Shown: one piece after another, positions 35,179-46,088 of the stretch | Numbering within the stretch: the stretch's first letter is position 1 | Layout of the letters: each line of letters opens with the position of its first letter | DNA from: Castor canadensis | Lineage: Eukaryota > Chordata > Mammalia > Rodentia > Castoridae | DNA length: 64,000 nt | Direction of reading: 5' to 3' | Assembly: GCF_047511655.1 (NCBI RefSeq) | Contig: NC_133394.1 | Location: forward strand, 57,692,501-57,756,500 | Notes under the pieces: model-generated | The model's input: the letters and a program-made list of their open reading frames with translations, nothing else | The model's database searches: none | What the model was told of the DNA's origin: nothing | Translations under genes and position numbers: made by a program

Positions 35179-37238
35179 TGTATATGGTATTATTAATATC
35201 AATTTCATAGCATGCTATTTCAATTTACTAGTTGTGCTTACATCACACAGACGGTACGAATTCTCTGTTTTGATTGTTCATCATTGCTAGCCTGATGTGA
35301 AACTTCAGGAAATCCTCATAATTGCAGGGCAGGTAAGTGTTGCCTTCTTTTCTCTCTCATGTATTGGATGGTCTCATGATGTCTATAAAATCAATAGTCT
35401 GAGTTGCCTGAGACAGATAGAATTTATTCTCTAGTGAGGAAGATGGTTAATTGGAACTGACCTGTAAAAGTTTTATTTCTTCTATCCTTATGAGATAAAT
35501 GGGATCTTATCAGGACTGATAAAAAACAATTTTCAGGATTTATAGCATCATGCTCTAATTTTGTCATTTTATGCTGTGTGGCCTTAGTCAATCTCTCAGT
35601 TCCTGTCTTTGAAAAATTAAAGTTAAATCCAGGATAAAGAGACAGTTAAATTAAAGGATTTGAACACTGCACTGAAAAAGAGTTTGTCAATAGTTATTTT
35701 GGAAGACTCAGTGTAAGTCAAACCTGTGGAATAAGGAGTAGTTTAGGGTGAAGGAATTAGCTTGTACCTCAATGTCGATAAAGACAGCTTTGGGAATGAG
35801 CCTTCACTGACAAGCTTTATATAGATTTACAAATGCCTTCTACCATTTAATTCTAGCTCAATGCTTTTGTAGTTTGAAAGAAGCAATATAGAAAATTTAG
35901 TAACACCCAGAGTTAAGAATGGAGGCTATAAAAGTGGATGTTTCTGTTTTGAAACTATTCTCATTCAGAAAGTATTTCAAAGATAGCTTTTAAATGTTAT
36001 CTATCTCAGGGACAGTGCACCATAAATAATGCATCAGTGTAAATACTTATACTTTCTGTATGATAAATGATATGTTTCTGTTTTGAGGTGTTTATTATAC
36101 ATATTCCTTTATGTATTTCTTAAAACTAACAGATCTTACAGCAGAAATGTATTTATTTAGAGCCTAGAAGTATTTTGTGCATATGGGATGTTGTGAAGTC
36201 CACAGAGATAGTTAGTACAAAACATAACATAGTAAAAATCACACCTGAGTCCCAGTTCTGCAAACAAACCAACAAAAACCTAAAAAATCCCCAGAGCCTA
36301 TGGTAAAGCATATGTGCTAATGGTTTTTGGAGGAATAAAATCTCAAGGGGAGAAAGGAGGAGGAAAGGATGGATGCCAGGTGAATATGAAAGGAAAGTAA
36401 GTACAAAATGTTGCATTGTTATGCGGGCAGAGATCCTAAAGCACGGACTGCAGAAGCAGGGTGTCTCTGGATCAGCCCTGTGGTCACATGTACTCCACTA
36501 GCTGCAGCTGGAGGTGGGACTGAGAGAAGTTGCTCCTTCCTGTCTTCTTTTCTCTCTCCATCTCCTTGCTGCTCCTCTGAATTCCTTGAACTTCTGGGGC
36601 CTGCTCTCTTGCATCTCCAGGGGTGCCCCTGGGTAGGGCTTATGGTTATTGCATCTGGAAGAAGAGGGATGCTCGGGTGGGATGTCCAGGGTATCCAGCT
36701 GTGGGACAGAAGGACAAGAGGCAAGGACAAGGCAAAGACAGATGAGAATGTGTTGATTTGGGATTCCAGGTGCTTGGGCCAGGTAAGAATAGTACTTACA
36801 AGTAGGCAGTTGTTAAAAATACTGCCGTAGGTGTTCATGGAATTAAAACATCACTGGCTTTTTTGGAATTGTCTTTGAACCTTTATTTCAAGTAGGAGGA
36901 AGCAAACAGTGAGTGCATGCCTGGGCTATGCCAGAGCTCATTGTAGTTTTATAAAGAAAATGTGAATAAACACCAGATACACAAGCTTTGTAATAGAGGA
37001 TTAAATAGAAAAAGAAAAAAAAAAAAAGAAAAATGAATCCAAAGAAACTTGGAAAGGAAGAAGGAAGGGTCCTATGAATAGAAAGTGAAGAATGGATTTA
37101 AACATATTTAAACCATATTTGGATAGATTTGTCCAAATAGCTAGTCAGATAAAATGAAAAACTAATTTAAGTCTCATATTTCACAGTTCTGATGTCAAGA
37201 AAAAATCCTCTTTCATTACTGCAACAATTGCTCTTCAG
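35179..37238. other. Unassigned; MIR-like piece at 35560-35690 and a candidate exon (36621-36782)
   Basis: 35560-35690 resembles the 3' half of a MIR (GCTGTGTGGCCTTAGTCAAT, CTCTCAGTTCCTGTCTTTG, then an AT-rich GATTTGAAC end). The remainder to 36400 is AT-rich and not recognised. Confidence 0.35.
36621..36782 (+). other. Candidate exon by splice-site grammar only
   Basis: A pyrimidine-rich acceptor (CTGCTCTCTTGCATCTCCAG) ends at 36620 and a strong donor (CAG/GTAAGA) starts at 36783. They enclose 162 bases, a multiple of three, open in the frame of a 140-codon ORF (36408-36830). The peptide is not recognised and a 139-codon antisense frame overlaps, so coding is doubtful. A non-coding RNA exon or chance is as likely. 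Confidence 0.2.
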
Positions 37239-37250
37239 ATGCACAAGAAA

Positions 37251-37347
37251 GGGCTGGTGAAATGGCTCAAGTGGCAGAGCTCTTGCTGAGGAAGCACAGA
37301 CCCTACGTTCAAGCCTGGTACTGCAAAAAAAAAAAAAAAAAAAAAAA
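37251..37347 (+). repeat. ID-like SINE with target-site duplication
   Basis: GGGCTGGTGAAATGGCTCAA, GTGGCAGAGCTCTTGCTGAG, CCTACGTTCAAGCCTGGTAC and an A-tail. Near-perfect direct repeats flank it: GATGCACAAGAAA (37238-37250) and GATTCACAAGGAAA (from 37348). Confidence 0.85.
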
Positions 37348-37360
37348 GATTCACAAGGAA

Positions 37361-38664
37361 AAAGTTGACCAAAAATAAAGTCTTACTTTGCAAACTCGAT
37401 GGAAAACCAAGCTTTGTCAGGTCCATTTAAATTCTTCTCTACATCATAGATGTAAGGGAAGTTGTATGCAAAGTATTTTTTTTAGATAAATAGTAAGTGA
37501 TTGATTCTTTAAAGAAAACTTGTAAAACTAGTTGCTACTGACAAAAAGAGTGAGAAGCTGTGTCTTCTCTGAAGTGACCTCAGAGGCTGTACGTGGAGTG
37601 GGTTTTGCAGGTTGGCCATCTACCCTGGGCAAGGCATGGTTACCTTCATGCAGTGAGTTTTGAGTAGCAATCATTGATCCAACATCAGTGATCTCCACTT
37701 CTCAGGAAATTCCATTTGTCTTGGACCATGTGTAGTCCTCTGCAGTTTTGCCTTTACCGAACAGGACATTGAAGAACCAGGCTTGTTCACTTCCCTTCTG
37801 CCCCCTTTACATTGACCTGAGTGGTATATCCTGGACAGAGGGGAAGGTGACAGCTTAGAACTCCAAGTGTCACTTGAGAACCCTCCCTTGAAGTTGGGTA
37901 TGGTTCTTCCAAATCATCCCAACTGAACCTATTTGTTGTAAAGAAACTGTAATCAAATACCTGCTTCAAAATTGTGCAGCACAATCCTTCCCAGCTCTGA
38001 ACACGGTGGAGAAATGTTTACAGACATACGTATCTCTGAAGCTTCAAATAGATTCAACAGTGTGTGTGCCCTCTGCGCTGTTGTTTGTTAACTGTCTTTT
38101 ATAGGACTTGTTTCAGTCCATAGTGTCACTTGAGCTCTTCTCTACCCATCATCTTGTCTCTGAGGTTCCCTGCGACTGAGACCCTCCAGGCATTGCTCTA
38201 GGTTCAGTTTTGGTCAGAACAGGTGATTCTAGTCAGTAGAACTTACAAAAGGGAAATGCAGCCAGACTCAGTTTGCATATGCAGGATATTGTGTAATCTG
38301 TAAAGGTTCATTAACATTACTAAGATGTATCTCTTAAGGACAAAATACTTGGTATTGTTTAGTCTCACTGTGTTACGATGCCTGCAGTGTGGATACCTGA
38401 TGTCCAGTTTGTTACAGAAACATTTGTTGAAAACATTATTTGATCCCATGTGAGTCCATGGATATAAGGTAAGTTAAAGCAACTAAAGAGGAAACCATAG
38501 GAAACAGCAGAACCGACATAATATGAAGTATTGTCAACTTTTCAAGTAGAGGCAAGGAGTTCCAGCCATAACCTCAAGGGCATCATTACATTGTAGCATA
38601 ACCATTTATGAACCTGGATATCAAGAAAATGATAATCTTTGTCAAGCATACTTTGTTTAAGAAG
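37361..38664. other. No recognisable feature
   Basis: Unique-looking sequence. Open frames are short (65-68 codons) and without domains. Confidence 0.45.
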
Positions 38665-38855
38665 GTTATTTGGGAGGCTGAGATCATGAGGATCTCAGTT
38701 AGAGGCCAGCATGGGCAAATAGTTCCTAAGACCTGTATCTCCAAAATAGCCAGAACAAAATGGACTGGAGGTGAGGTTTAAGTGGTAGAGGGCCTGCTTT
38801 GCAAGTGCAAAGCCCTGAGTTCAAACCCAAGTCCCACTAGAAAGAAAAAAGAAGG
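38665..38855 (+). repeat. Dimeric SINE (B1-like + ID-like), 5'-shortened
   Basis: TTTGGGAGGCTGAGATCATG, GAGGCCAGCATGGGCAAATA, then GACTGGAGGTGAGGTTTAAG, TGGTAGAGGGCCTGCTTTGC and GCCCTGAGTTCAAACCC, ending in an A-rich tail. Confidence 0.72.
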
Positions 38856-38958
38856 CAGCAGGGGACACAAGGCCGTTCATGTAGGAAAACCTGCTGAGTT
38901 GTATGCATAAGATCTGTGCACTCTCTGTATGTAAATTGTAATCCAGTTCAAAGAAAGA

Positions 38959-39057
38959 GGGCTGACAGAGTGGCTCACATGGTAGAACATCTGCCTAGGA
39001 AGCATGAGGCCCTGAGTTCAAACTTCACTGCTGCAAAAAAAAAAAAAAAAAAAAAAA
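38959..39057 (+). repeat. ID-like SINE
   Basis: GGGCTGACAGAGTGGCTCAC, TGGTAGAACATCTGCCTAGG, CCTGAGTTCAAACTTCACTG and a 22-base A-tail. AAGAAAG-type sequence on both sides suggests a target-site duplication. Confidence 0.82.
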
Positions 39058-39112
39058 GAAGAAAGGAGGTTTGCAAGTGTATATTACATTTAGCATCATT
39101 AAAAAATGGGAG

Positions 39113-39420
39113 ACCTGCTGGGTGTTGTAACTTAAGCCTGTAATCCCAGCTACTTGGGTGACAGAGATAGGAGGATTGGGATTGATAGCCAACCCAGGCA
39201 AAAAAATTAGTAAGACCCCGTCTCAACAAACTGGTCATGCTTGTAATCCCAGCTATTAAAGAGGCCAAGATAGGAGGATCATGGACTGAGGGCTGTCAAG
39301 GAAAAAAATACGAGACTGTATCTGAAAAACAAACTGAAGTATAAAGGGCCAAGGATGTGGTTCAAGGGGTAGATTGAGAGGCCCTGAGATCAAAACCCAG
39401 CACCACCAAAAGGAAAAAAA
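39113..39420 (+). repeat. Adjacent SINEs: B1-like half plus dimeric copy
   Basis: 39113-39230: GCTGGGTGTTGTAACTTAAG, CCTGTAATCCCAGCTACTTG, CAACCCAGGCAAAAAAATT. 39231-39420: a second B1-like start (CTTGTAATCCCAGCTATTAA), then the ID-like half (GGGCCAAGGATGTGGTTCAA, CCTGAGATCAAAACCCAGCA). Confidence 0.65.
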
Positions 39421-40066
39421 GAAACAAGAAGGAGTTCCTTTGGATACTCTCTCCTTCACTGGTGTTTTTAGCATATTCCCGACCCATGGGTTCTGTGTAG
39501 TTTAGGATTTCTGTGTTCTAAGATAGAATGTGCATCTGTGTAACATTAAACTCCTATTTTCTCATCGATACTTTTGATGAATAATTTTGTGTTATACATG
39601 ATCGTTAAGTGCCTGTGTCAGCCAACACATTTGCAAAATAATTCTCATCCTACATTAGTATCATTCTTCAGTCTTCTGTGAGAGACCAAAGGCCATGATG
39701 CAGTTATAAGAAGAGCAGTTGTCCAGGGCGGCCACAGATCTAGAGCGAGTGGCCAGGTGCCTGAGGCCTGCGGCACCAGGGACCTCACTGCAGGCTGCAG
39801 GTCACTGTGGGGTGATACAAGACCTAAACCAGCCACAAACCACCTCTGTGGTCAGGGCTGGCCTCAGCCTTAGACATAAGGTGAGCTAAGCCTGTGCTCA
39901 GAGAGGCCCAGATAATGTCAGCTTCATTCCTGTTTTCTTTCCAAACGCCAGAATAGGCCGAAGGTCACGAGGGGAAATGAACGAAAAATGGAAAACAGAT
40001 GTGAGGAAGCTCGCTCCAGAGCAGCGGAAAGAAAAGCAATGAAAAATCACTGAAAAGAAAACATCA
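39421..40066. other. No recognisable feature
   Basis: Unassigned sequence, somewhat GC-richer around 39720-39850. Confidence 0.45.
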
Positions 40067-40068
40067 CT

Positions 40069-40183
40069 GACACACACACACCACTCCACACACCACACAC
40101 ACCACACAAAAACCACACTCCACACACCACACACACCACACATCACACACCACACACGTAACACACACACCCCCCACCCCAAA
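40069..40183. repeat. Imperfect CACAC/ACCACA simple repeat
   Basis: About 115 bases of CA units interrupted by CCA steps, giving an ACCACACACACC-like higher-order pattern, then a C-run (40171-40180). The antisense open frame across it (39898-40203, CV/W-rich) is only repeat translation. Confidence 0.9.
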
Positions 40184-41439
40184 AGCACGGATCTTGTGAA
40201 CATCCTGTCTTCATGATGACGAGTTTAGAAGTTAGTAGTAACAGTAGGATTTGCCCTTTGTGATCTCTGAGAAGAAGCCTCCTGGAACCGAGTCTCTACT
40301 GCACAACCAAACACAGGTGCTCTATCTGAATGCCAGAGAATCCAAGTTAAAAAAAAAGTCTTTCAATCAACAGTGGCCATTACTTTTAATAGTACATTTA
40401 TTCTTCAATTATTTTTCCATTAGGACTCTTGAGTAAGTCTCTTTGACATTAGGTAGTTAGGCAGAATTTCATTTTAGATTATAAAATACATCATAATGAC
40501 CCTGAAATGGATTGTAACATTTTCCCCTCTGTTTGAAGAGGAGTTGCATGTTTTAACATGTTCTTTAGCTGAAGTAAAAGAAGATACAGTTGACAAAAAT
40601 ACATCAATCTATGTATGATGTTTTGGAATCTCATAGGCAAACACACAGTGGACATCTGAATCTGCCCAAAACTTTCCTGACTTTTCTTACAAAGTCAGGA
40701 AAGAGTCATGAAAATGAAAAGGAAGATTGCAACATGACTGAAAAGCAATTGCAAACGTTTTCAGTAAGACCGAAAATGAAGAGAAACAATTTACAAATGT
40801 GTATTCTTCAGCATGTCTTTGATCTAGTGCTCCCACTGATGGCTTTCTTGTGTCTCTGTGAGCTTGTTTTGATTACTGTTAACAGACCGACAGAAATGAT
40901 GACAAAGAGGAGTTTGGCAGGCATTTGCAGTAGGTATGTAATTAAGGTTGCTGTTAAGGGTGCACTGACATTAGGGATGTAATTAGGAAGAGAGGAGTCA
41001 GCAGGATAGCCAGTGTGAATGCCATAGCATGCCTGGAAACCCAGGAACTAAAATAACTTCCTTCGCAGGAGGACCTTCAACCATCACGGCATCCAGTGTT
41101 CTCAGTGTCGTAGCAGTTTGCAATCAGGAAGAGGCGGGGCCTCCGAGTCTAGACTTATCAGCACATCATCTTCCTGTCCTCCCTGGCTCTCACCTTCCCC
41201 TGCCAGACACAATGCCACACAAGCGTCTTTGAGTACATTCTTGTCTCTCACAGGTAGCTGCATTAATGTGAGGCGTCTAACCACAGACCACTGTACCTTT
41301 GAGACTTTGGTTAAACTTTAATAGCCTGACGTCAAGTTCAGACACAAGAATGTGGAGCTACGGATGACATCCAACAGGATTACCATGCAGCCCTGATCGC
41401 CTTTGTAGCTGTTTTAATGTGACCTGCAGTGCACACTCA
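40184..41439. other. No recognisable feature; 130-codon frame at 40590-40982
   Basis: The plus frame at 40590-40982 contains one hydrophobic stretch (VFDLVLPLMAFLCLCELVLI) but no family resemblance, no favourable splice context and no support from a neighbouring frame. Left unassigned. Confidence 0.4.
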
Positions 41440-41665
41440 ACATGGTTATGAAACCCCAGGCACTCTTGTAAGGATTGTAAGGTGGCTAACTCATTTACTC
41501 GTCACAGCCCTGTGTGGCAGGCTTTATTATCATTTCTATTTGGAAGTGGTGAGCACTTAGGCATAGGGAGGATAAGTAATTCACCCAAGGTCCCTCAGCT
41601 GATGAGTGGCAGGTTGGGTATCACTCCTAACCACCCTATTACAATCTGTGCCTTTTCACAGTTGC
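41440..41665 (+). repeat. MIR element, nearly full length
   Basis: Follows the MIR consensus in order: CCAGGCACTCTTGTAAGG, AACTCATTTACTCGTCACAG, CCCTGTGTGGCAGGC, ATTATCATTTCTATTTGGAA, AAGTAATTCACCCAAGGTCC, CTCAGCTGATGAGTGGCAGG. A clear ancient tRNA-derived SINE. Confidence 0.72.
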
Positions 41666-42839
41666 CAGAGAAATCCTTTATGATCCTGTCATTTTAAAAA
41701 TGGATCAAAATGACACTGAAGTGTAATGAAAACTGAGGACTAGTGGGGCGTTCAGTGAGGAGACAAAAAAGCAGATGAAACATGAAGTAAAGAAGACTTC
41801 AGCGGTGATGCCTCCTTCCTCACACTGTGCAGACGTCTCTGGGAAAGGCTAGCTTTCCATGGAGCTTGCCTTGCATATCTGTAATCTTTATTATTGAGAC
41901 ACAACAACTTTATTTCATAATCATGTCCTTCCGGCCGGCCAGCTGCGGTTGCTCAAGGCAGACTAACTAGAACCTGATGGATTTCAGCCCCTGTTCAGCA
42001 GTGCCAGCCAAATGCTGTAATTACACAGGATGCAGGCTGAGATGTACTTAGACCTTGTACTTAGGGAAGTTCAACTGTCAGATTTACAGGTCAGGCTTTT
42101 TTATCACCGCCACTGAATCTGTGAAGAAAGGGGCAGGATGGGAAAGAAAAAAAAAAACAAAATCCTGCCATTGCTTCAGCTGCCCTGAAAGCATATCAAG
42201 GCTGACAAAGACTTCGGGAGGAGAAGAGGTCTGGAGCCCCTGGTGGTGGTGCTGGCCTCCAAGGTGACTATATCTATGAGAATCTCTGTTTGCTGGTTTG
42301 CTTAGCATGATGCTGATGTTATGAAATTTATAGTAGGTTAGAAAAAACTGTCTTTGGCATCCTTTGTCTTTTGGAGGACATGAGTTTCCTTAATAAAAGC
42401 TCTTCCCTGAATTAAGATACAGAATGCATTCCTGAATGGCATCCTACCAAATACAGATGATGCTGGAGAATGGCTAACTATTCTAAAAAATTTAATGACC
42501 CAGAAGCAAAATAATTTTGGTCCTTAAATTATAGACATAATGCTTAACTCCAGATTTCAAGTGTCAAGACTTCCAGGATAGGACTGCTGGAAACTGACCA
42601 GACAGAAGGGGTGCAGGAGGCATTTGTGAATGGTTAATGACTAATCCCTTCAATCGTTTGCTTATTAACTGGTTAAAATGCCTCCCTCTAGGTCCTGGGA
42701 ACTATATTAAACTATGTAAAAGTTCCCTTGCTTTAATAAACTTGAAGTTGAATGTGAACATTCTTTACATAACTCAAATGTTCTACAGTCTTCTTTCACT
42801 TCCGCACTTCCTGGGGCACAGCAGGTTTCTTTTATCACC
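41666..42839. other. No recognisable feature; repeat-poor
   Basis: Contains a balanced-composition block (41930-42280) without repeats, with GGCCGGCC at 41935-41942. Could be unique or conserved non-coding DNA. No exon is evident. Confidence 0.35.
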
Positions 42840-43395
42840 ACTCACCTCTGTAGGAACTCCTATTGGTCTTTCAAAGCCCACAGCATGACCTCACTGTTCT
42901 GTGCTAGTTTTGTCTCTTTTCCTTTCTTCCAGGAATCAGTCATTCCTGAGTTCATAGTATAACACTCCTGCCTCTATTATCCATATATATCACATTTAAC
43001 TCTCTTCTCCTCCTCCTCCTCCTCCTCCTTCTTCTTCTTCTTCTTCTTCTTCTTCTTCTTCTTCTTCTTCTTCTTCTTCTTCTTCTTCTTCTTCTTTTTC
43101 TTCTTCTTCTTCCTCCTCCTCCTCCTCTTCCTCCTCCTTCTCTTCTTCCTCCTTCCCTTTCTGCTATTCCTCTTCCTCTCCTTCTCCTTCTTCTTTCTCC
43201 TCCTCCTCCTTCTTCATTTTGTTATTATTATATTAGGTCATCAGCTACTTCTTCAACCAGAGTTTTAAGGATGTTGACAGTGGCTTATCTGTCTTTGGTC
43301 GCTAGCATGCTCACATGCACCTCTCTCCACACTCCCCAGGAGCACACTAGGCCTCTAACAAATGTTTGTTGAATGCACACAGTAAAAAACAAGTC
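42840..43395 (+). mobile_element. Possible L2 remnant split by a microsatellite
   Basis: The right end, CACACTAGGCCTCTAACAAA then TGTTTGTTGAATG, resembles the L2 3' end. The left part, GGTCTTTCAAAGCCCACAGC to TTTCTTCCAGGAATCAGTC, resembles the L2 segment before it. The TTC/TCC tract at 43003-43213 lies between them. Confidence 0.38.
43003..43213. repeat. (TTC)n/(TCC)n polypyrimidine microsatellite
   Basis: About 210 bases almost purely pyrimidine on the plus strand: TCC units at both edges and a central run of roughly 25 TTC units (about 43028-43112), with a single CTTTTT interruption. Such mirror-symmetric purine/pyrimidine tracts can form triplex DNA. The frames across it are meaningless. 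Confidence 0.97.
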
Positions 43396-43930
43396 ATTCT
43401 AAAGACAAAAGTTTAGGATTTAGTTAAGCTCCTACCTTTTTAACCCTTCAAAATGTAAAAGTAAAATTGTGTTTTCTAATATACCCAAAGGCAATTATAG
43501 AACAAGAGACAATGGAAAGACGCCATTGCTCTTCTTCCATATCTGTCATGTGTTCTCAGGAAGAGGGAAACCCCCTCTTAAATCCAGAAGATGAACCTAG
43601 AGGAGAAGGATTTGCCTCTCTCCACCCGTCACTCGCTCTCCTTCAGTTGGTTGTCAGAATGGTGGAGGAGCAGGCAGAGTTGGCAGAGTTGGTTGGGTAT
43701 TTCTGGGTCCTTTCACTACTTCTTCACCTATTCTCTTCCCACTTAGGCAAGGTGAACAGAAGAACCCTGCATCTTTGGTGGGTGTGAATTTCCAATGCAG
43801 GAAAGTTTACTAGGCCTATAAAAGAATATGGCTTTATCAGTAACAAAGATGTCCATCTTGTTTTTGTTTTATTTTAATTGACAAACAATAGTTATATATA
43901 TTTCTGGGGTACAATATGATTTGAGTTTTT
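43396..43930. other. No recognisable feature
   Basis: The 106-codon frame at 43467-43787 has no domain. Nothing else seen. Confidence 0.4.
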
Positions 43931-44000
43931 TTGGTGGTACTGGAGATTGAATTCAAGCTAAGCATGCGCTCTACCACCAAATCTTTGATGTACCCCTAAA
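43931..44000 (-). repeat. ID-like SINE fragment
   Basis: Reverse of the ID-like unit: TTTTTTTGGTGGTACTGGAG, ATTGAATTCAAGC, GCATGCGCTCTACCACCAAA. Diverged at the 5' side. Confidence 0.55.
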
Positions 44001-44127
44001 CTGTGGATGACCAAGTCAGGCTAGTTAACACACCTGTCCCCTTAAATACTTACTTCTTTATGGTGAGAATTTTTTAAATCCATTATTTTAGCTATTTTGA
44101 AATATACCATTCATTATTATTAATTGT

Positions 44128-44590
44128 AGTCACCAGCAACAGAAGCAAAAGTAGACAAATAGAATTGCATCAAACTAAAATTCTTCTACCTGACAAAGGA
44201 AATAATTAATAGAGAGAAGAGACAACCCACAGATTGGGAGAAAATATTTGCAAATTATACATCAAATGAGGGGGATAAAATCCAAAATTTACAAGAAACT
44301 CAAACTATTCAATAATAAGAACAAATAATCCTATAAATATAGATAAAGGATCCAAATAGACATCTCTCAAAAAAAATGTTCAGATGGCTAATACATAAAT
44401 GAAAAAATGTTCAACATTTCCAATCACCAAAAGAAATGCAAATTACAACTACATTGGGATATTTTGTCACATCTGTTTAATTGATCATTATTGAGAAAAT
44501 GGAAGATAATAAGAGTCAACAAGGATGTGGAGAATAAGGAAGTCTTGTATGCTGTTGATCTTTACTGGCAACTAAAATTATATTTGATCT
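44128..44590 (+). mobile_element. Old L1 ORF2 fragment
   Basis: Blocks TTGCATCAAACTAAAATTCT, CAACCCACAGATTGGGAGAA, AATATTTGCAAATTATACAT, ATACATAAATGAAAAAATGT and AACAAGGATGTGGAGAATAA follow the order of the ORF2 3' third. Truncated at both ends, many stops. Confidence 0.65.
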
Positions 44591-45124
44591 GCATTTATCT
44601 GACCTGTATATCCATCTAATAAATCAAACTGAGGTAGAGAGAAGGAGATGGTATTTTTTGCTCCTCCCTCACAACTTGGAAGTAATATATTTCTAGTTAT
44701 TTGCTACCATAATATTGTGGAATTATAAAATTTCACATAAATTATTATGAATATACTAAGTAATTCAAATATGATATTTTAAAATATGGAGTTGAAGAAG
44801 AGCTACAAATAATCTGGCTTACTCAAAAATTGCTTCAGGATCATTCAATTGTGTGTGTGTGTGTGTTTCAGAGAATGGCAACAGGCTAGTTAGGGCTTAT
44901 CGAGGTCTAACCCTCATCCAATGTGAATACTGAATTCAGCTGTCTTCTTGCTATGTGCATTAGACCACCTTGGTTCACTTTGACTCTGGTAATGGGAACT
45001 CATGAACTTTTGAGACTTCTTGTTTAGTAGCTGGGTAACCCCAAAGATGAATGGATACATTATTTTATGAAGCAGAAATTGCTGCTTCATAAATTTTTCT
45101 CTTCTTTGGTGGAATAATAGCTAG
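44591..45124. other. No recognisable feature; short (GT)n at 44851-44868
   Basis: AT-rich, unassigned apart from a nine-unit GT run. Confidence 0.45.
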
Positions 45125-45140
45125 TCTGTTGCACATTTTC

Positions 45141-45342
45141 TTTCTTTCTTTTTTTTTTCATGGTACTGGGGCTTGAACTCAGGGCTTACACCATGAACCA
45201 CTTCACCAGCCCTATTTTTGTGAAGGGTTTCTCGAGATAGTGTCTCGCCAACTATTTGCCTGGGCTGGCTTTGAATCGTGATCCTCCTGATCTCTGCCTC
45301 CTGAGTCACTAGGATTACAGGCGTGGGCCACCGATGTCTGGC
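45141..45342 (-). repeat. Dimeric SINE with 16-bp target-site duplication
   Basis: Full-length on the minus strand: B1-like half (reverse of GGATTACAGGCGTGGGCCAC and GATCCTCCTGATCTCTGCCT), linker, ID-like half (reverse of GGGGCTTGAACTCAGGGCTT), A-tail as T-rich 45141-45158. The direct repeat TCTGTTGCACATTTTC / TCTGTTGTACATTTTC (45125-45140, 45343-45358) differs at one base. Confidence 0.92.
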
Positions 45343-45454
45343 TCTGTTGTACATTTTCCATGACAAAATTTTAGATAGTATTATTTCATTAAAATCAATG
45401 ACTATATATATTTCATCTACATATCCCCCTTCTCTGCTTAATGATATTAAAACT

Positions 45455-45620
45455 AACATCTTTTGGGCATCAGGCACTGTGCCTGGTGTTCGTTATAAAA
45501 AATGAGTAAGACGTGGTTCCTTCCCTCAGAAAGAAATCACACTCATGTATAGAAATGACTGTGAACCATAGCATAAACTACTGCAATAGATGTATGCACA
45601 AAATGCAAGGAACTGAAGAA
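45455..45620 (+). repeat. Ancient MIR/L2-class fragment
   Basis: GGCATCAGGCACTGTGCCTG, AATGAGTAAGACGTGGTTCC and TTCCCTCAGAAAGAAATCAC match the common old-repeat pattern of a CAGGCACTGTGC block followed by a GTCCCTGCCCTCA block. The exact family is uncertain. Confidence 0.38.
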
Positions 45621-45998
45621 AGAGAATGTGCAACATTGCACCAGAAAGAAGGCTAGGATGTAGCCTCAGAATTGTTATCTGACTGAATCTTTGCTCAAGA
45701 TGGAGGAAACATGGATGGACATGTGGTGAGTGGTAGAGAAGTCAGGAAATAAATGGTTTCTTATACCTACCATGGGTAGGTTTCTTATACCTACTTACCA
45801 TGGATGTGTAAGAGAAGAAGCCATTGCAAGAGATGTGGTAGGAAAGTTGCTTACTGTACTTAAAAGTTGTACAATGGACATGGGACAAAATTAAAAGCAG
45901 GAAGACTATTTTGAAAGTTTTAGTTTCTCTTTTGATTTTTGCATTGGTTCAGCTGACTGCTAAACAAGGGTCAATGGGAACAAAGATGAGTAAGTGAT
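45621..45998. other. No recognisable feature; small tandem duplication near 45757-45806
   Basis: GGTTTCTTATACCTAC is repeated in tandem, each copy followed by an ACCATGG-type block. Nothing else recognised. Confidence 0.45.
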
Positions 45999-46088
45999 GG
46001 CTGGGGATGTGGCCAAGTGTTTGAGTGCTTGCCTACTAACTGCAAGGCCCCGAGTTCAAACCCCAGTACCCCAAAAAAAAAAAAAAGT
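45999..46088 (+). repeat. ID-like SINE
   Basis: GGCTGGGGATGTGGCCAAGT, GTTTGAGTGCTTGCCTACTA, GCAAGGCCCCGAGTTCAAAC, CCCAGTACCCC and an A-tail. Well preserved. Confidence 0.85.

Noticed and set aside
39898..40203. Cys/Val/Trp-rich minus frame of 101 codons
   Set aside because: Translation of a CA/CCA simple repeat.
40590..40982. 130-codon frame with one hydrophobic segment
   Set aside because: One hydrophobic stretch is not evidence of a gene. No homology recognised, no exon context.
43003..43213. Possible coding repeat (Leu/Ser or Glu/Lys runs)
   Set aside because: Pure polypyrimidine microsatellite with no surrounding gene.
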